From contig NZ_VFPH01000001.1 in NCBI RefSeq assembly GCF_006717045.1, forward strand, positions 2,542,001-2,606,000: a DNA stretch of 64,000 bases, in the 5' to 3' direction. The position numbers were made by a program, and so were the translations under genes. Numbering within the stretch: position 1 is the first letter of the stretch; every line of letters starts with the position of its first letter. Source of the stretch: Pseudonocardia cypriaca. Lineage in GTDB: Bacteria > Actinomycetota > Actinomycetes > Mycobacteriales > Pseudonocardiaceae. Shown piece after piece: positions 15,511-23,326 of the stretch. The notes under the pieces were generated by a model, which did no database searches, was not told the origin of the DNA, and saw only the letters and a list, made by a program, of their open reading frames with translations.

Positions 15511-16586
15511 CCGGGCCGATGATCGCGGGACGCGTGGCAGCCGAGCCGGCGCTGGAAGGGCGCGAGCCGGCGTCCCTGCTCGAGGTCACCGACCTGCGGG
15601 TGCGCTTCACCCGGGCCGGCCGCGCTGTCCACGCCGTGACCGGCCTGTCCTACCGCCTCGCCCAGGGCCGGATGCTGGCGATCATCGGCGAGTCGGGGTC
15701 GGGCAAGAGCGTGAGCTCGCGGGCGTTGATGGGCCTGCTGCCACCGACCGCGCACGTGAGCGGCTCGGCCCGGTTCGACGGCACGGAGCTGGTGGGCCTG
15801 CCGGAGCGGGAGATGCGGCGCCGCCGCGGCGCCGACATCGCGATGGTGTTCCAGGACCCGGCCCGCTCGCTGAACCCGACGATGCGGATCGGCACGCAGG
15901 TCACCGAGGCGATCAACGCCCACGCCCGGCTGGACCGCCGCGCGGCGCGGGAGCGGGCGATCGAGCTGCTGCAGCTCGTGCGGCTGCCCGCGCCGGAACG
16001 CCGCTTCCACGAGTACCCGCACCAGCTCTCCGGCGGGATGCGGCAACGCGTGATGATCGCGATCGCGCTCGCGGGCAGGCCGCGGCTCCTGATCGCCGAC
16101 GAGGCCACCACCGCGCTCGACGTCACCACGCAGGCGCAGATCATGGAGCTGCTCGTCGACCTGCAGGAGCGCCTCGGCATGGCGGTCATCCTGATCAGCC
16201 ACGACCTGGCGCTCGCCGCGAGCTACGCCGACGACGTCGTCGTCATGTACGGCGGGCGGGCCGTGGAGCGGGCATCGGCCGACACGCTGTTCGGTTCGGT
16301 CCGGATGCCGTACACGCGCGCCCTGCTGGGCGCGATCCCGCTGCTGGAGCGGCCGGCGCACACGCTGCTGCCGGTGGTGCCGGGGCAGCCGCCGGACCCG
16401 GCCGCGCTGCCGGACGGGTGCCCGTTCCGGCCGCGTTGCGGCTCGGCCGACGACGCGTGCGCGACGGCCCCGCCCTTCGACGAGCACGAGCCGGGGCACT
16501 GGTGGGCGTGCTGGCACGTGAGCGGCCTCGAAGACCCGCGAGCCGCCGGAGCGCAGCGGAGACCATCAGGCCCGGAGGAGACATGA
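15507..16586 (+). CDS. ABC importer ATPase (DppD-like)
   Basis: A 359-residue ATPase. Walker A is IIGESGSGKS, the Q-loop follows in FQDPARSLNPT, the signature is QLSGGMRQRVMIA, Walker B is LLIADEAT and the switch histidine is in ISHDLA. The oligopeptide-transporter C-terminal domain carries the cysteine-rich CPFRPRCGSADDACATAPP. GTG 15507 overlaps the permease stop; ATG 15519 is an alternative. The last ~20 residues (EDPRAAGAQRRPSGPEE) come from a purine-rich linker related to the MIRU-like element at 2420, so the tail is probably not part of the fold. Confidence 0.88.
   Translation: MTGPMIAGRVAAEPALEGREPASLLEVTDLRVRFTRAGRAVHAVTGLSYRLAQGRMLAIIGESGSGKSVSSRALMGLLPPTAHVSGSARFDGTELVGLPEREMRRRRGADIAMVFQDPARSLNPTMRIGTQVTEAINAHARLDRRAARERAIELLQLVRLPAPERRFHEYPHQLSGGMRQRVMIAIALAGRPRLLIADEATTALDVTTQAQIMELLVDLQERLGMAVILISHDLALAASYADDVVVMYGGRAVERASADTLFGSVRMPYTRALLGAIPLLERPAHTLLPVVPGQPPDPAALPDGCPFRPRCGSADDACATAPPFDEHEPGHWWACWHVSGLEDPRAAGAQRRPSGPEET
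16524..16582 (+). repeat. MIRU-like linker encoding the tail of the DppD-like ATPase
   Basis: Just before the ATGA overlap at 16583 the sequence becomes a purine-rich linker containing GCCGGAGCGCAGCGGAG and CCCGGAGGAG. Its core resembles GCCGAGCGCAGCGAGGCCGA in the 2420-2497 element and GCCGGAGCGAAGCGGAGGCCG near 19675. It also supplies the ribosome-binding site (GGAGGAG) for the next ATPase gene. Confidence 0.4.
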
Positions 16587-17668
16587 GTGCGCTGACGGAA
16601 CCGCTCCTGCAGGCCCGCAACATCGTGCAGGAGTTCCCGGTGCGCGGTGCAGGGGGCCTGCGCGGCGGGGTGGTGCACGCGGTGTCGGACGTGTCGTTCG
16701 ACGTCCACACGGGGGAGACCCTCGGCATCGTGGGCGAGACCGGCTCGGGCAAGTCCACCCTCGCGCGGTCGCTGGTGCAGGCCCCGCGGCCGAAGTCGGG
16801 CCGGGTGCTGTTCCAGGGCAGCGATCTGGTGCGGCTGCGCAGGCGGCACCTGGTGGCCGCGCGCCGGCACGTGCAGATGGTGTACCAGGACCCGTTCGGC
16901 TCGCTGAACCCGCGCTGGCGGGTCACCGAGCTGGTCGAGGAGCCGCTGCTGGGCTACGGCGTGAAGGGCGCCGAGCGGCGCCGCCGCCGGGTGGCGGAGC
17001 TGCTCGACCTGGTCGGGCTCGATCCCTCGGTGTTCGGCGCGCGCAGGCCGCGGGAGCTGTCCGGCGGGCAGTGCCAGCGCGTGGCCATCGCCCGCGCGAT
17101 CGCACTCGACCCCGCCCTGGTGATCTGCGACGAGGCGGTGTCCTCCCTCGACGTGCTGATCCAGGCGCAGGTGCTGAACCTGTTCGAGCGGCTGCGCGCG
17201 GAGCTGGGGCTGTCGTACCTGTTCATCGCGCACGACCTCGCGCTCGTCAAGCAGGTGAGCGACCGGGTGGCGGTGATGCACCTCGGGCAGCTCGCCGAGG
17301 TCGGTCCGGCCGACGCTCTGTACCGCGCGCCGCTGCACCCGTACACGGCCGCGCTGCTCGACTCCGTGCCCGGCCTCGACCCGGTGACCGGGCGGGCCCG
17401 GCGCCCCGTGCCGCTGCGCGGTGAGCCCCCGTCGCCGCTCGACCCGCCGAGCGGCTGCCGGTTCCGCACCCGCTGTCCCCGTGCGCAGGCGCGGTGCGCC
17501 ACCGAGGAACCGGTGCTGCACGATCGCGCGCCCGGCCACAGCGTGGCGTGCCACTTCCCGCTGGACGCACCGGACCGGGAACCGCGACATCTGACCCGTT
17601 CCGAACCCGACACCCCGGCCGGACCGCGCGGACATCTGCAGGTCGAGCCGCTGCCGGGCCGTTCATAG
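16583..17668 (+). CDS. ABC importer ATPase (DppF/OppF-like)
   Basis: A 361-residue ATPase forming the second nucleotide-binding subunit. Walker A is IVGETGSGKSTLA, then MVYQDPFGSLNPRW, the signature RELSGGQCQRVAIA, Walker B LVICDEAVSSLD and FIAHDLALVKQVSD. The C-terminal CRFRTRCPRAQARC is the oligopeptide-ABC extension. It starts within the DppD-like stop, with GGAGGAG 6-12 nt upstream, and closes the first five-gene importer. A 49-bp gap (17669-17717) separates it from the next, unrelated importer; I see no strong terminator in it, so read-through is plausible. Confidence 0.88.
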   Translation: MSALTEPLLQARNIVQEFPVRGAGGLRGGVVHAVSDVSFDVHTGETLGIVGETGSGKSTLARSLVQAPRPKSGRVLFQGSDLVRLRRRHLVAARRHVQMVYQDPFGSLNPRWRVTELVEEPLLGYGVKGAERRRRRVAELLDLVGLDPSVFGARRPRELSGGQCQRVAIARAIALDPALVICDEAVSSLDVLIQAQVLNLFERLRAELGLSYLFIAHDLALVKQVSDRVAVMHLGQLAEVGPADALYRAPLHPYTAALLDSVPGLDPVTGRARRPVPLRGEPPSPLDPPSGCRFRTRCPRAQARCATEEPVLHDRAPGHSVACHFPLDAPDREPRHLTRSEPDTPAGPRGHLQVEPLPGRS

Positions 17669-17717
17669 CATCCGAACTGGACACCCGGCACCGACGCCGT
17701 CAGAGAGTGGGTTCCCG

Positions 17718-18776
17718 ATGCGTGTGCCATCCCCGCCCCACCGCCACTTCGGCCGAGCCCTCGCCGCGCTCGCCGCGGGGCTCGCCCTGCTGCTCGCCGG
17801 CTGCGGCGGCTCGGCCCCGGGGGGTGGCGCGGCGGGCGGAGGTGGCGGCACGCCCGTCACGTTCCTCAACGTCCTGCCCATCGAGAGCCTGACGTTCACC
17901 CCGGAGATCGTCGCCCAGGCCGGTGGCTTCTTCGAGCGCGAGGGCCTGGACGTGCAGTTCCAGGTGACGCGGGGCAGCGCGCAGGCGATCCAGACCGTGA
18001 TCGCGGGTGGTGCCCTGGTCACGCGGGTCAGCGACACCGAGATGATGGTGGCCGTCGGCGGGCGCAACGCCCCGGTCAGCGCGTTCGGGCAGCCGTCGCA
18101 GCAGTCGACGCTGCGCATCGTCTCCGCGGCCGACGACCCGATCCGCGCACCCGCGGACCTGCGTGGCAAGACGATCGGCATCCCGTCGGAGGGCGGCACC
18201 AGCGAGACCCTGGTGGACACCCTCGCCGCCACCGCGGGGCTCACCGATGCCGACGTGAAGAAGCAGGTGGTGGGACTCGCCCCCGGCGTCTACGAGCTGG
18301 TGCAGCAGGGCCGCATCGACGCCTACGTCGTGGCGATGGACACGGCGGTGACGGTCCAGCGCCAGCAGCCCGACGCCGTGGTGCTCGACCCCTCGCAGGT
18401 GATCGCGGGCGGCACCCAGGTCTACCTCACCTCGCAGCAGGCGCTCGCCGACCCGGCCCAGCGCGACGTGCTGCAGCGCTTCCTGCGGGCGGTGCGGGCC
18501 GCCCAGGAGTCGGTGATCGCCGACCAGCCGCTCGACGCGACGCTGAAGACGCTCGGCGACGCCTACGACATCCCGATCCTGCGTGACCCCGACGTGGCCA
18601 GGGAGACGCTGCGCACCTACATCGCCAGCTGGCAGGCCGGTGGCGAGGGCCTGCTGAAGATCTCGCCCTCGGCCTGGTCGCGCGTCTACGACGAGTCGGT
18701 GGCGGTGCAGCTCGTGCCCGGCGGGCTCGATGCGAGCAAGTGGTACACGAACGACCTGCTGGGGGCGTCGTCGTGA
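17718..18776 (+). CDS. NMT1/SsuA-like substrate-binding lipoprotein
   Basis: A 352-residue solute-binding protein of the nitrate/sulfonate/taurine class. A lipoprotein signal ends in LLLAGC with Cys29, followed by a glycine-rich linker. The core starts FTPEIVAQAGGFFEREGLDVQF and continues TVIAGGALVTRVSDTE, IRAPADLRGKTIGIPSEGG and VYELVQQGRIDAYVV, all typical of NMT1/SsuA. The ligand could be a sulfonate, a pyrimidine precursor or an aromatic acid; the sequence does not decide. Its stop overlaps the ATPase start (GTGA), so 17718-20475 is a compact three-gene importer. Confidence 0.85.
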   Translation: MRVPSPPHRHFGRALAALAAGLALLLAGCGGSAPGGGAAGGGGGTPVTFLNVLPIESLTFTPEIVAQAGGFFEREGLDVQFQVTRGSAQAIQTVIAGGALVTRVSDTEMMVAVGGRNAPVSAFGQPSQQSTLRIVSAADDPIRAPADLRGKTIGIPSEGGTSETLVDTLAATAGLTDADVKKQVVGLAPGVYELVQQGRIDAYVVAMDTAVTVQRQQPDAVVLDPSQVIAGGTQVYLTSQQALADPAQRDVLQRFLRAVRAAQESVIADQPLDATLKTLGDAYDIPILRDPDVARETLRTYIASWQAGGEGLLKISPSAWSRVYDESVAVQLVPGGLDASKWYTNDLLGASS

Positions 18777-19624
18777 GCAGGCTGTCGGATACCGCGCGCG
18801 CCGCGGAGTCGCTCGCGGGTCCCGGGGCGGACACGGCGGAGCTGGAGCTGCGCGATGTCGACAAGATCTACAAGGGCCGGCGCGGCGCTGCCACCGAGGC
18901 GCTGCGGGGCATCTCGCTCGCCGTGCGGACCGGTGAGTTCGTCTCGCTGGTCGGCCGCTCCGGGTGCGGCAAGACCACGCTGCTGCGGATCCTCGGCGGC
19001 CTGGTCACCCCGTCCAGCGGGCAGGTCCTCATCGGTGGCTCGAACCTCTGGAAGGGCAGCGGCCGGGATCCGGCGGCCCTCGAGAAGTTCGGGATCGTCT
19101 TCCAGGAGGCGAACCTGTTCCCCTGGTTCTCGATCGAGGACAACATCGCTCTGCCGCTCAAGCTGCGCGGGGTGGACAAGCGCCGCCGCCGCGAGCGTGC
19201 GGCGGAGCTGTGCGAGCTGGTCGGCCTCGGCGGGTTCGAGAAGGCCTACCCGCGGGAGCTGTCCGGCGGGATGCGGCAGCGGGCCGCGATCGCCCGCGCC
19301 CTCTCCTACGACCCGTCGATCCTGCTCATGGACGAGCCGTTCGGCGCGCTCGACGCGCTCACCCGCGACCGCATGAACCTGGAGCTGCAGCGCATCTCCG
19401 TGGTCACCGGCGCGACCGTCGTCTTCGTCACGCACTCGATCACCGAGGCGGTGTTCCTCTCCGACCGGGTGGTGCTGCTGTCGCCGCGCCCGGGCCGGAT
19501 CCGGTCGGTCACGCCGGTCGGCTTCCCGCGGCCGCGGTCGCTCGACGTGGAGACCGAGACCGGCTTCCAGGAGATCGTGCGCCGGTTGCGCCGGGAGCTC
19601 GACGAAGAGGGGGAGCAGGACTGA
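18773..19624 (+). CDS. ABC importer ATPase (SsuB/TauB-like)
   Basis: A 283-residue ATPase. Walker A is LVGRSGCGKTTLLRILGG, the Q-loop is in FQEANLFPWFSI, the signature is RELSGGMRQRAAIA, Walker B is ILLMDEPFGALD and the H-loop is THSITEAV. The pattern PFGALDALTRDRMN is typical of SsuB/TauB. The start is GTG 18773, overlapping the binding-protein stop; a longer frame begins at 18740 but lies inside the upstream gene. The stop shares a base with the permease ATG (TGATG). Energises the importer encoded by 17718-20475. Confidence 0.88.
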   Translation: MSRLSDTARAAESLAGPGADTAELELRDVDKIYKGRRGAATEALRGISLAVRTGEFVSLVGRSGCGKTTLLRILGGLVTPSSGQVLIGGSNLWKGSGRDPAALEKFGIVFQEANLFPWFSIEDNIALPLKLRGVDKRRRRERAAELCELVGLGGFEKAYPRELSGGMRQRAAIARALSYDPSILLMDEPFGALDALTRDRMNLELQRISVVTGATVVFVTHSITEAVFLSDRVVLLSPRPGRIRSVTPVGFPRPRSLDVETETGFQEIVRRLRRELDEEGEQD

Positions 19625-20475
19625 TGGACCTCGAGGAGGAGCAAGGCGGCGTCTCCAAGGGCCCGCAAGCACGCCGGAGCGAAGCGGAGGCCGTCGAACG
19701 CAGCAACTGGTTGCCCTGGGTCAGCACGCCGATCGTGCTCCTGCTGGTCCTCGCGGTGTGGACCCTCGCGGTGACCGCGTTCGGGGTGTCCCCGTTCATC
19801 CTGCCGACGCCCGCCGACGTGGGGGAGGCGGTGCTGCGGATGCTCGCCGACGCGTCCACCTGGGGACACGTCGCCATCACCCTCACCGAGGTCGCGCTCG
19901 GGTTCCTGGCGGCGCTGGTGTTCGGGCTCGTCGCCGGGGTGGTGCTGGGCCGGGCCGAATGGCTGGAGCGGGCGCTGCGCCCCGTGCTCGTGGCCGTGCA
20001 GGTGGTGCCGAAGGTGGCGTTCATCCCGCTCTTCGTCATCTGGTTCGGCTTCGGCGTGACCAGCAAGATCATCATGGCGGCGACGCTGGCCTTCTTCCCG
20101 ATCATGCTGAACGTGATGCTCGGCGTCCGCTCGGTCGAGCGCGGCCACCGCGACGTCATGCTCGGGCTCGGCGCCCGGCGCTGGGCCACCTTCCGCGATC
20201 TGGAGCTGCCCAGCACATTGCCGTACGTGTTCGCCGGCATGGAGGTCGCGGTGGTGTTCTCCGTGATCGGGGCGGTCGTCGGCGAGTTCCTCGGGGGCAG
20301 CGAGGGCCTCGGCTACCTGGTCGTCGTGAGCCTGAACGCGCTCGACGCCCCGCAGCTGTTCGCGGTGATCCTGCTGCTCGCCGCCCTCGGCTGCCTGCTG
20401 TACCTGGTCGTCAACGGGGCGAAGCGGTTCGTCATCCCGTGGCACGAGTCGGTGCTGACCGCCGACACACCCTGA
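19624..20475 (+). CDS. ABC importer permease (SsuC/TauC-like) with linker-derived N-terminus
   Basis: A 283-residue inner-membrane permease. After a charged N-terminus the hydrophobic core starts at WVSTPIVLLLVLAVWTLAV and continues through SPFILPTPADVGEA and AITLTEVALGFLAALVFGLVAG. The coupling loop is DVMLGLGARRWATFRDLELPSTLPYVFAG, typical of SsuC/TauC. The first ~30 residues (SKGPQARRSEAEAVERS) are encoded by a purine-rich stretch related to the MIRU-like linkers, so an intergenic repeat seems to have been absorbed into the N-terminus. TGATG coupling to the ATPase supports ATG 19624. Confidence 0.87.
   Translation: MDLEEEQGGVSKGPQARRSEAEAVERSNWLPWVSTPIVLLLVLAVWTLAVTAFGVSPFILPTPADVGEAVLRMLADASTWGHVAITLTEVALGFLAALVFGLVAGVVLGRAEWLERALRPVLVAVQVVPKVAFIPLFVIWFGFGVTSKIIMAATLAFFPIMLNVMLGVRSVERGHRDVMLGLGARRWATFRDLELPSTLPYVFAGMEVAVVFSVIGAVVGEFLGGSEGLGYLVVVSLNALDAPQLFAVILLLAALGCLLYLVVNGAKRFVIPWHESVLTADTP
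19640..19705 (+). repeat. MIRU-like linker inside the permease N-terminus
   Basis: This stretch (core GCCGGAGCGAAGCGGAGGCCG) resembles the linkers at 2420-2497 and 16524-16582 but is in frame with, and translated as, residues ~6-28 of the SsuC-like permease. The encoded peptide is charged and low-complexity, unlike the helix that follows. It suggests insertion of the repeat at the gene junction and recruitment into the downstream gene. Confidence 0.4.
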
Positions 20476-20500
20476 GCCGACACACCGTGAGGGGGACCCG

Positions 20501-21052
20501 ATGTTCGAGGCGATGATCGATCCCACGGCCGGTCCGTCCGCCACCGCCGCCGGGCCACCGCGGGCCGGGCGGCCCGAGCGGCTCGACGGGCTGGTCGTCG
20601 GACTGGTGGCCAACCCGAAGAAGAACGCCGAGCCGTTCCTCGACGCCGTCGGCGAGCTGCTGGCCGCCGAGCACGGCACCGCGGGTGTGGTGCGCACCCG
20701 CAAGACCAGCATCACCGACCCGATCCCGCCCGCCACCCTCGACGAGCTGGTGCGGCGCTGCGATGTCGTGCTCATCGGAGTGGGCGACTGCGGCTCGTGC
20801 AGCGCCGCCGCCGTCGCCGACGGGATCGCCTTCGAGGGTGCCGGCGTGCCGGCCGCCGTGATCTGCACCGACGCGTTCCGGGTGAGCGCCGACGCGATGG
20901 CGCGCCTGCAGGGCAGCCCCGGCTACGCCTACGTCACCACTGCGCACCCGCTGGCACCGCTCGACGCCGACGCCGTCCGCGAGCGCGCCCGGCTCGCCCT
21001 CCCGGAGCTGGTCGAGTTGCTCACGAGCGCAGTACCGGTGGCGGCGCGGTGA
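20501..21052 (+). CDS. UGSC-family protein (cysteine form), copy B
   Basis: A 183-residue paralogue of the UGSC protein at 4918. The motif is Cys97-Gly-Ser-Cys100 in CDVVLIGVGDCGSCSA, with TGC codons. It shares MIDPTAG near the N-terminus, NPKKNAEPFLDAVGELLAAEHG, GVPAAVICTDAF and PGYAYVTTAHP. The divergence from copy A shows that the modules are not a recent duplication. Start ATG 20501 follows GAGGGGG 5-11 nt upstream; ATG 20513 is possible. It sits 25 bp after the SsuABC-like importer and overlaps the partner gene by GTGA. Thiol-based redox or substrate chemistry is a guess from the CxxC-like pair. Confidence 0.8.
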   Translation: MFEAMIDPTAGPSATAAGPPRAGRPERLDGLVVGLVANPKKNAEPFLDAVGELLAAEHGTAGVVRTRKTSITDPIPPATLDELVRRCDVVLIGVGDCGSCSAAAVADGIAFEGAGVPAAVICTDAFRVSADAMARLQGSPGYAYVTTAHPLAPLDADAVRERARLALPELVELLTSAVPVAAR

Positions 21053-22104
21053 CGGCACTCCGGGAGGACGTCGAACGACTGCACTTCACCCGCGCGGCGA
21101 TCGAGCACGCCTACGCGCAGGGCTGGACCGACGGGCTGCCGGTCGTGCCGGTCACCGCGGAGGTGGTGGAGGAGTTCCTCGCGACCACGCCCCGGCCGCG
21201 CGACGAGGTGGTGGCCGCGGTGCCGCACCTCGGGCGGGAGTGCACGGTGGAACAGGCCGCGGTCAACGCCGCCATGGCCGGCTGCCGGCCCGAGTACCTG
21301 CCGGTCGTGCTGGCCGCGTGGGACGCGCTGATGCAGCAGCGGGTGGTGACCGGCGGCGGCTGGCAGAGCACGAGCGGCCCGGCGCCGCTGATCGTGGTGA
21401 ACGGTCCGATCCGCGCCGAGCTGTCCATCAACTGCGCGGGCGGTGTGTTCGGGCCCGGGTTCCGGGCCAACGCGACGATCGCCCGCGCCGTGGGGCTGGT
21501 GGTGCGCAACGTGTTCGGGATCCGGCCGCAGGAGCTCGAGCAGTCGACCCAGGGCATCCCCGGCCGGTTCACGCTGTGCATCGGGGAGAACGAGGAGGAG
21601 AGCCCCTGGGAGCCCCTCGCCACCGAGCTGGGGCTGGCACCCGGCACCGATGCGGTGTCGGCGCTGCTGCTGCGCACCTGCGAGTTCGTCGACAACCGGC
21701 ACACGTCCGATCCCGAGCAGGTGCTGTGGGACATCGCCGACACGGTGGCCCGCACCGGCGCCGCCATCGGGCGGCACTCCTCGGCAGGCCTGGTGCTGGG
21801 CGTCGAGCACGCCCAGCTGCTCGCGGCGGGCGGCTTCTCGAAGGCCGACGTGCAGCGCTGGCTCTCCGAGCACGCCTTCCGCACCCACACGGAGATGCGG
21901 CTCGCCGGCAAGAGCCTCGCCGGGCAGGAGGGGCCGGGCATCGACGAGCACGGCCTGCACGTCGTGCCCGACCCGGAGCAGATCCCGATCGTCGTGGCCG
22001 GCGCCCGCAACGCCGCGATGTCGATGGTCGTGCGCCCGTTCGGCTTCGGCGGCTGGTCCCGGACCGCCCACCCGATCCGACGTGCAGGAGGTTCCACGAC
22101 GTGA
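21049..22104 (+). CDS. Conserved UGSC-partner protein, copy B (unknown function)
   Basis: A 351-residue homologue of 5457-6506, carrying all of its blocks: QGWTDGLPVVP, NAAMAGCRPEYLPVVLAAWD, TGGGWQSTSGPAPLIVVNGP, GVFGPGFRANAT, GENEEESPWEPL, FVDNRHTSD and VAGARNAAMSMVVRPF. The variable region between about 270 and 310 differs (LAGKSLAGQEGPGIDEHG here), which may reflect substrate differences. GTG 21049 overlaps the UGSC stop, and its own stop overlaps the GTG of a 76-residue gene. No signal peptide, membrane helix or recognised cofactor motif is apparent. Function unknown; the conserved pairing suggests an obligate complex with UGSC. Confidence 0.75.
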   Translation: MTALREDVERLHFTRAAIEHAYAQGWTDGLPVVPVTAEVVEEFLATTPRPRDEVVAAVPHLGRECTVEQAAVNAAMAGCRPEYLPVVLAAWDALMQQRVVTGGGWQSTSGPAPLIVVNGPIRAELSINCAGGVFGPGFRANATIARAVGLVVRNVFGIRPQELEQSTQGIPGRFTLCIGENEEESPWEPLATELGLAPGTDAVSALLLRTCEFVDNRHTSDPEQVLWDIADTVARTGAAIGRHSSAGLVLGVEHAQLLAAGGFSKADVQRWLSEHAFRTHTEMRLAGKSLAGQEGPGIDEHGLHVVPDPEQIPIVVAGARNAAMSMVVRPFGFGGWSRTAHPIRRAGGSTT

Positions 22105-22331
22105 GCATCGACGAGAACGCCCTCTCCGGGCTGCGCAGCACCCTGGCGGCGGACGACTACCGGATGGCGGTCACCGAGTCCGGGGGCTCCGTAGAAGTGA
22201 CGATCACCGCGGGCCCGGACGCGTGTGCCGACTGCCTGGTCCCGAAACCGATCATGCGCAACATCCTGCACGCGGCGCTCGGCGTGCCCGCGGACTCGAT
22301 CGTGCTGGTGTACCCGGCGGACGCGAGCTGA
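22101..22331 (+). CDS. Small CxxC protein of the UGSC module (unknown)
   Basis: A 76-residue frame coupled to the UGSC partner by GTGA. It is preceded by a strong CAGGAGG at 22085-22091, 9 nt before GTG 22101, which supports it as a real gene. It has an acidic N-terminal helix-like part (ENALSGLRSTLAADDY), a short beta-rich segment (GSVEVTITAGPDA) and CADCLVPK with a CxxC pair, then MRNILHAAL. Possible roles are metal or cluster binding or thiol relay with the CGSC protein. I do not recognise the family. It is absent from the first UGSC module. An ABC ATPase starts 2 nt after its stop. Confidence 0.6.
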   Translation: MSIDENALSGLRSTLAADDYRMAVTESGGSVEVTITAGPDACADCLVPKPIMRNILHAALGVPADSIVLVYPADAS

Positions 22332-22333
22332 TC

Positions 22334-23326
22334 ATGTCGCCTCCGCTGCTCGACGTGCGCGACCTCGCCGTGCGGTTCCCGACGCCGTCCGGGCCGGTCG
22401 AGGCCGTGTCCGGGGTGTCGTTCACGGTGTCCGCGGGCGAGACCCTCGCCGTGGTCGGCGAGTCCGGTTCGGGCAAGAGCGTGTCGTCGCTCGCCGTGCT
22501 CGGGCTGCTGGGCGGCGGCCGGGTGACCGGCGGCTCGATCCGGTTCCGGGGCGAGGAACTCGTCGGCGCCGACCCGGAGCGGCTGCGCCGCCTGCGCGGC
22601 GCCGACATCGCCATGATCTTCCAGAACCCGATGAGCTCCCTCGACCCCCTCTTCACCGCAGGGGACCAGGTGGCCGAGGCGCTGCGGGTCCACCGCGCGA
22701 TCTCGCGCCGCGACGCCCGCAGGCGCGCGGTCGAGCTGCTCGCCGAGGTCGGCCTCCCGGACCCGCAGCGCCGCGTCCGGTCCTACCCGCACGAGCTGTC
22801 CGGGGGGCAGCAGCAGCGCGTGATGATCGCGATGGCCCTGGCCTGCGAGCCGGCGCTGCTCATCGCCGACGAGCCCACCACGGCCCTCGACGTCACCGTG
22901 GAGGCGCAGATCCTCGAGCTGCTGCGCCGGATGCAGCGCGACCACGGCACGGCGCTGCTCTTCGTCACCCACGACATGGGCGTCGTCGCCGAGATGGCCG
23001 ACCGCGTGCTCGTGATGTACGCGGGCCAGGTCGTCGAGCAGGGTGCGGTGGACGACGTGCTCCGCAGGCCCCGCAACCCCTACACCCGCGCCCTGATCGA
23101 GTCGATCCCGACGCCGGCCACACCGCGGGACCTGCCGATGCCGGCGATCGGGGGGAACGTGCCGCACCCCTCCGATCTCCCCGGCGGGTGCCGCTTCCAC
23201 CCGCGTTGCCCGTCGGTGCTGGACCGGTGCGCGACCGACGACCCGCCGCTGCTCGACCTCGGTCCGGGCCGGACGAGCAGGTGCTTGCGGCACGAGCGGG
23301 CCACGGAGGTCGCCGGTGTCGGCTGA
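22334..23326 (+). CDS. ABC importer ATPase (DppD-like), second Dpp system
   Basis: A 330-residue ATPase with Walker A VVGESGSGKSVSS, Q-loop IFQNPMSSLDPLF, signature HELSGGQQQRVMIA, Walker B LLIADEPTTALD and H-loop VTHDMGVVAEM. The oligopeptide-specific C-terminus has CRFHPRCPSVLDRCATDDPP. It is the first of two ATPases of a second peptide-type importer whose permeases follow at 24101 and 25057. The order D-F-B-C with the binding protein last, after an SDR, is unusual. Overlaps the next ATPase by 11 nt. Confidence 0.88.
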   Translation: MSPPLLDVRDLAVRFPTPSGPVEAVSGVSFTVSAGETLAVVGESGSGKSVSSLAVLGLLGGGRVTGGSIRFRGEELVGADPERLRRLRGADIAMIFQNPMSSLDPLFTAGDQVAEALRVHRAISRRDARRRAVELLAEVGLPDPQRRVRSYPHELSGGQQQRVMIAMALACEPALLIADEPTTALDVTVEAQILELLRRMQRDHGTALLFVTHDMGVVAEMADRVLVMYAGQVVEQGAVDDVLRRPRNPYTRALIESIPTPATPRDLPMPAIGGNVPHPSDLPGGCRFHPRCPSVLDRCATDDPPLLDLGPGRTSRCLRHERATEVAGVG

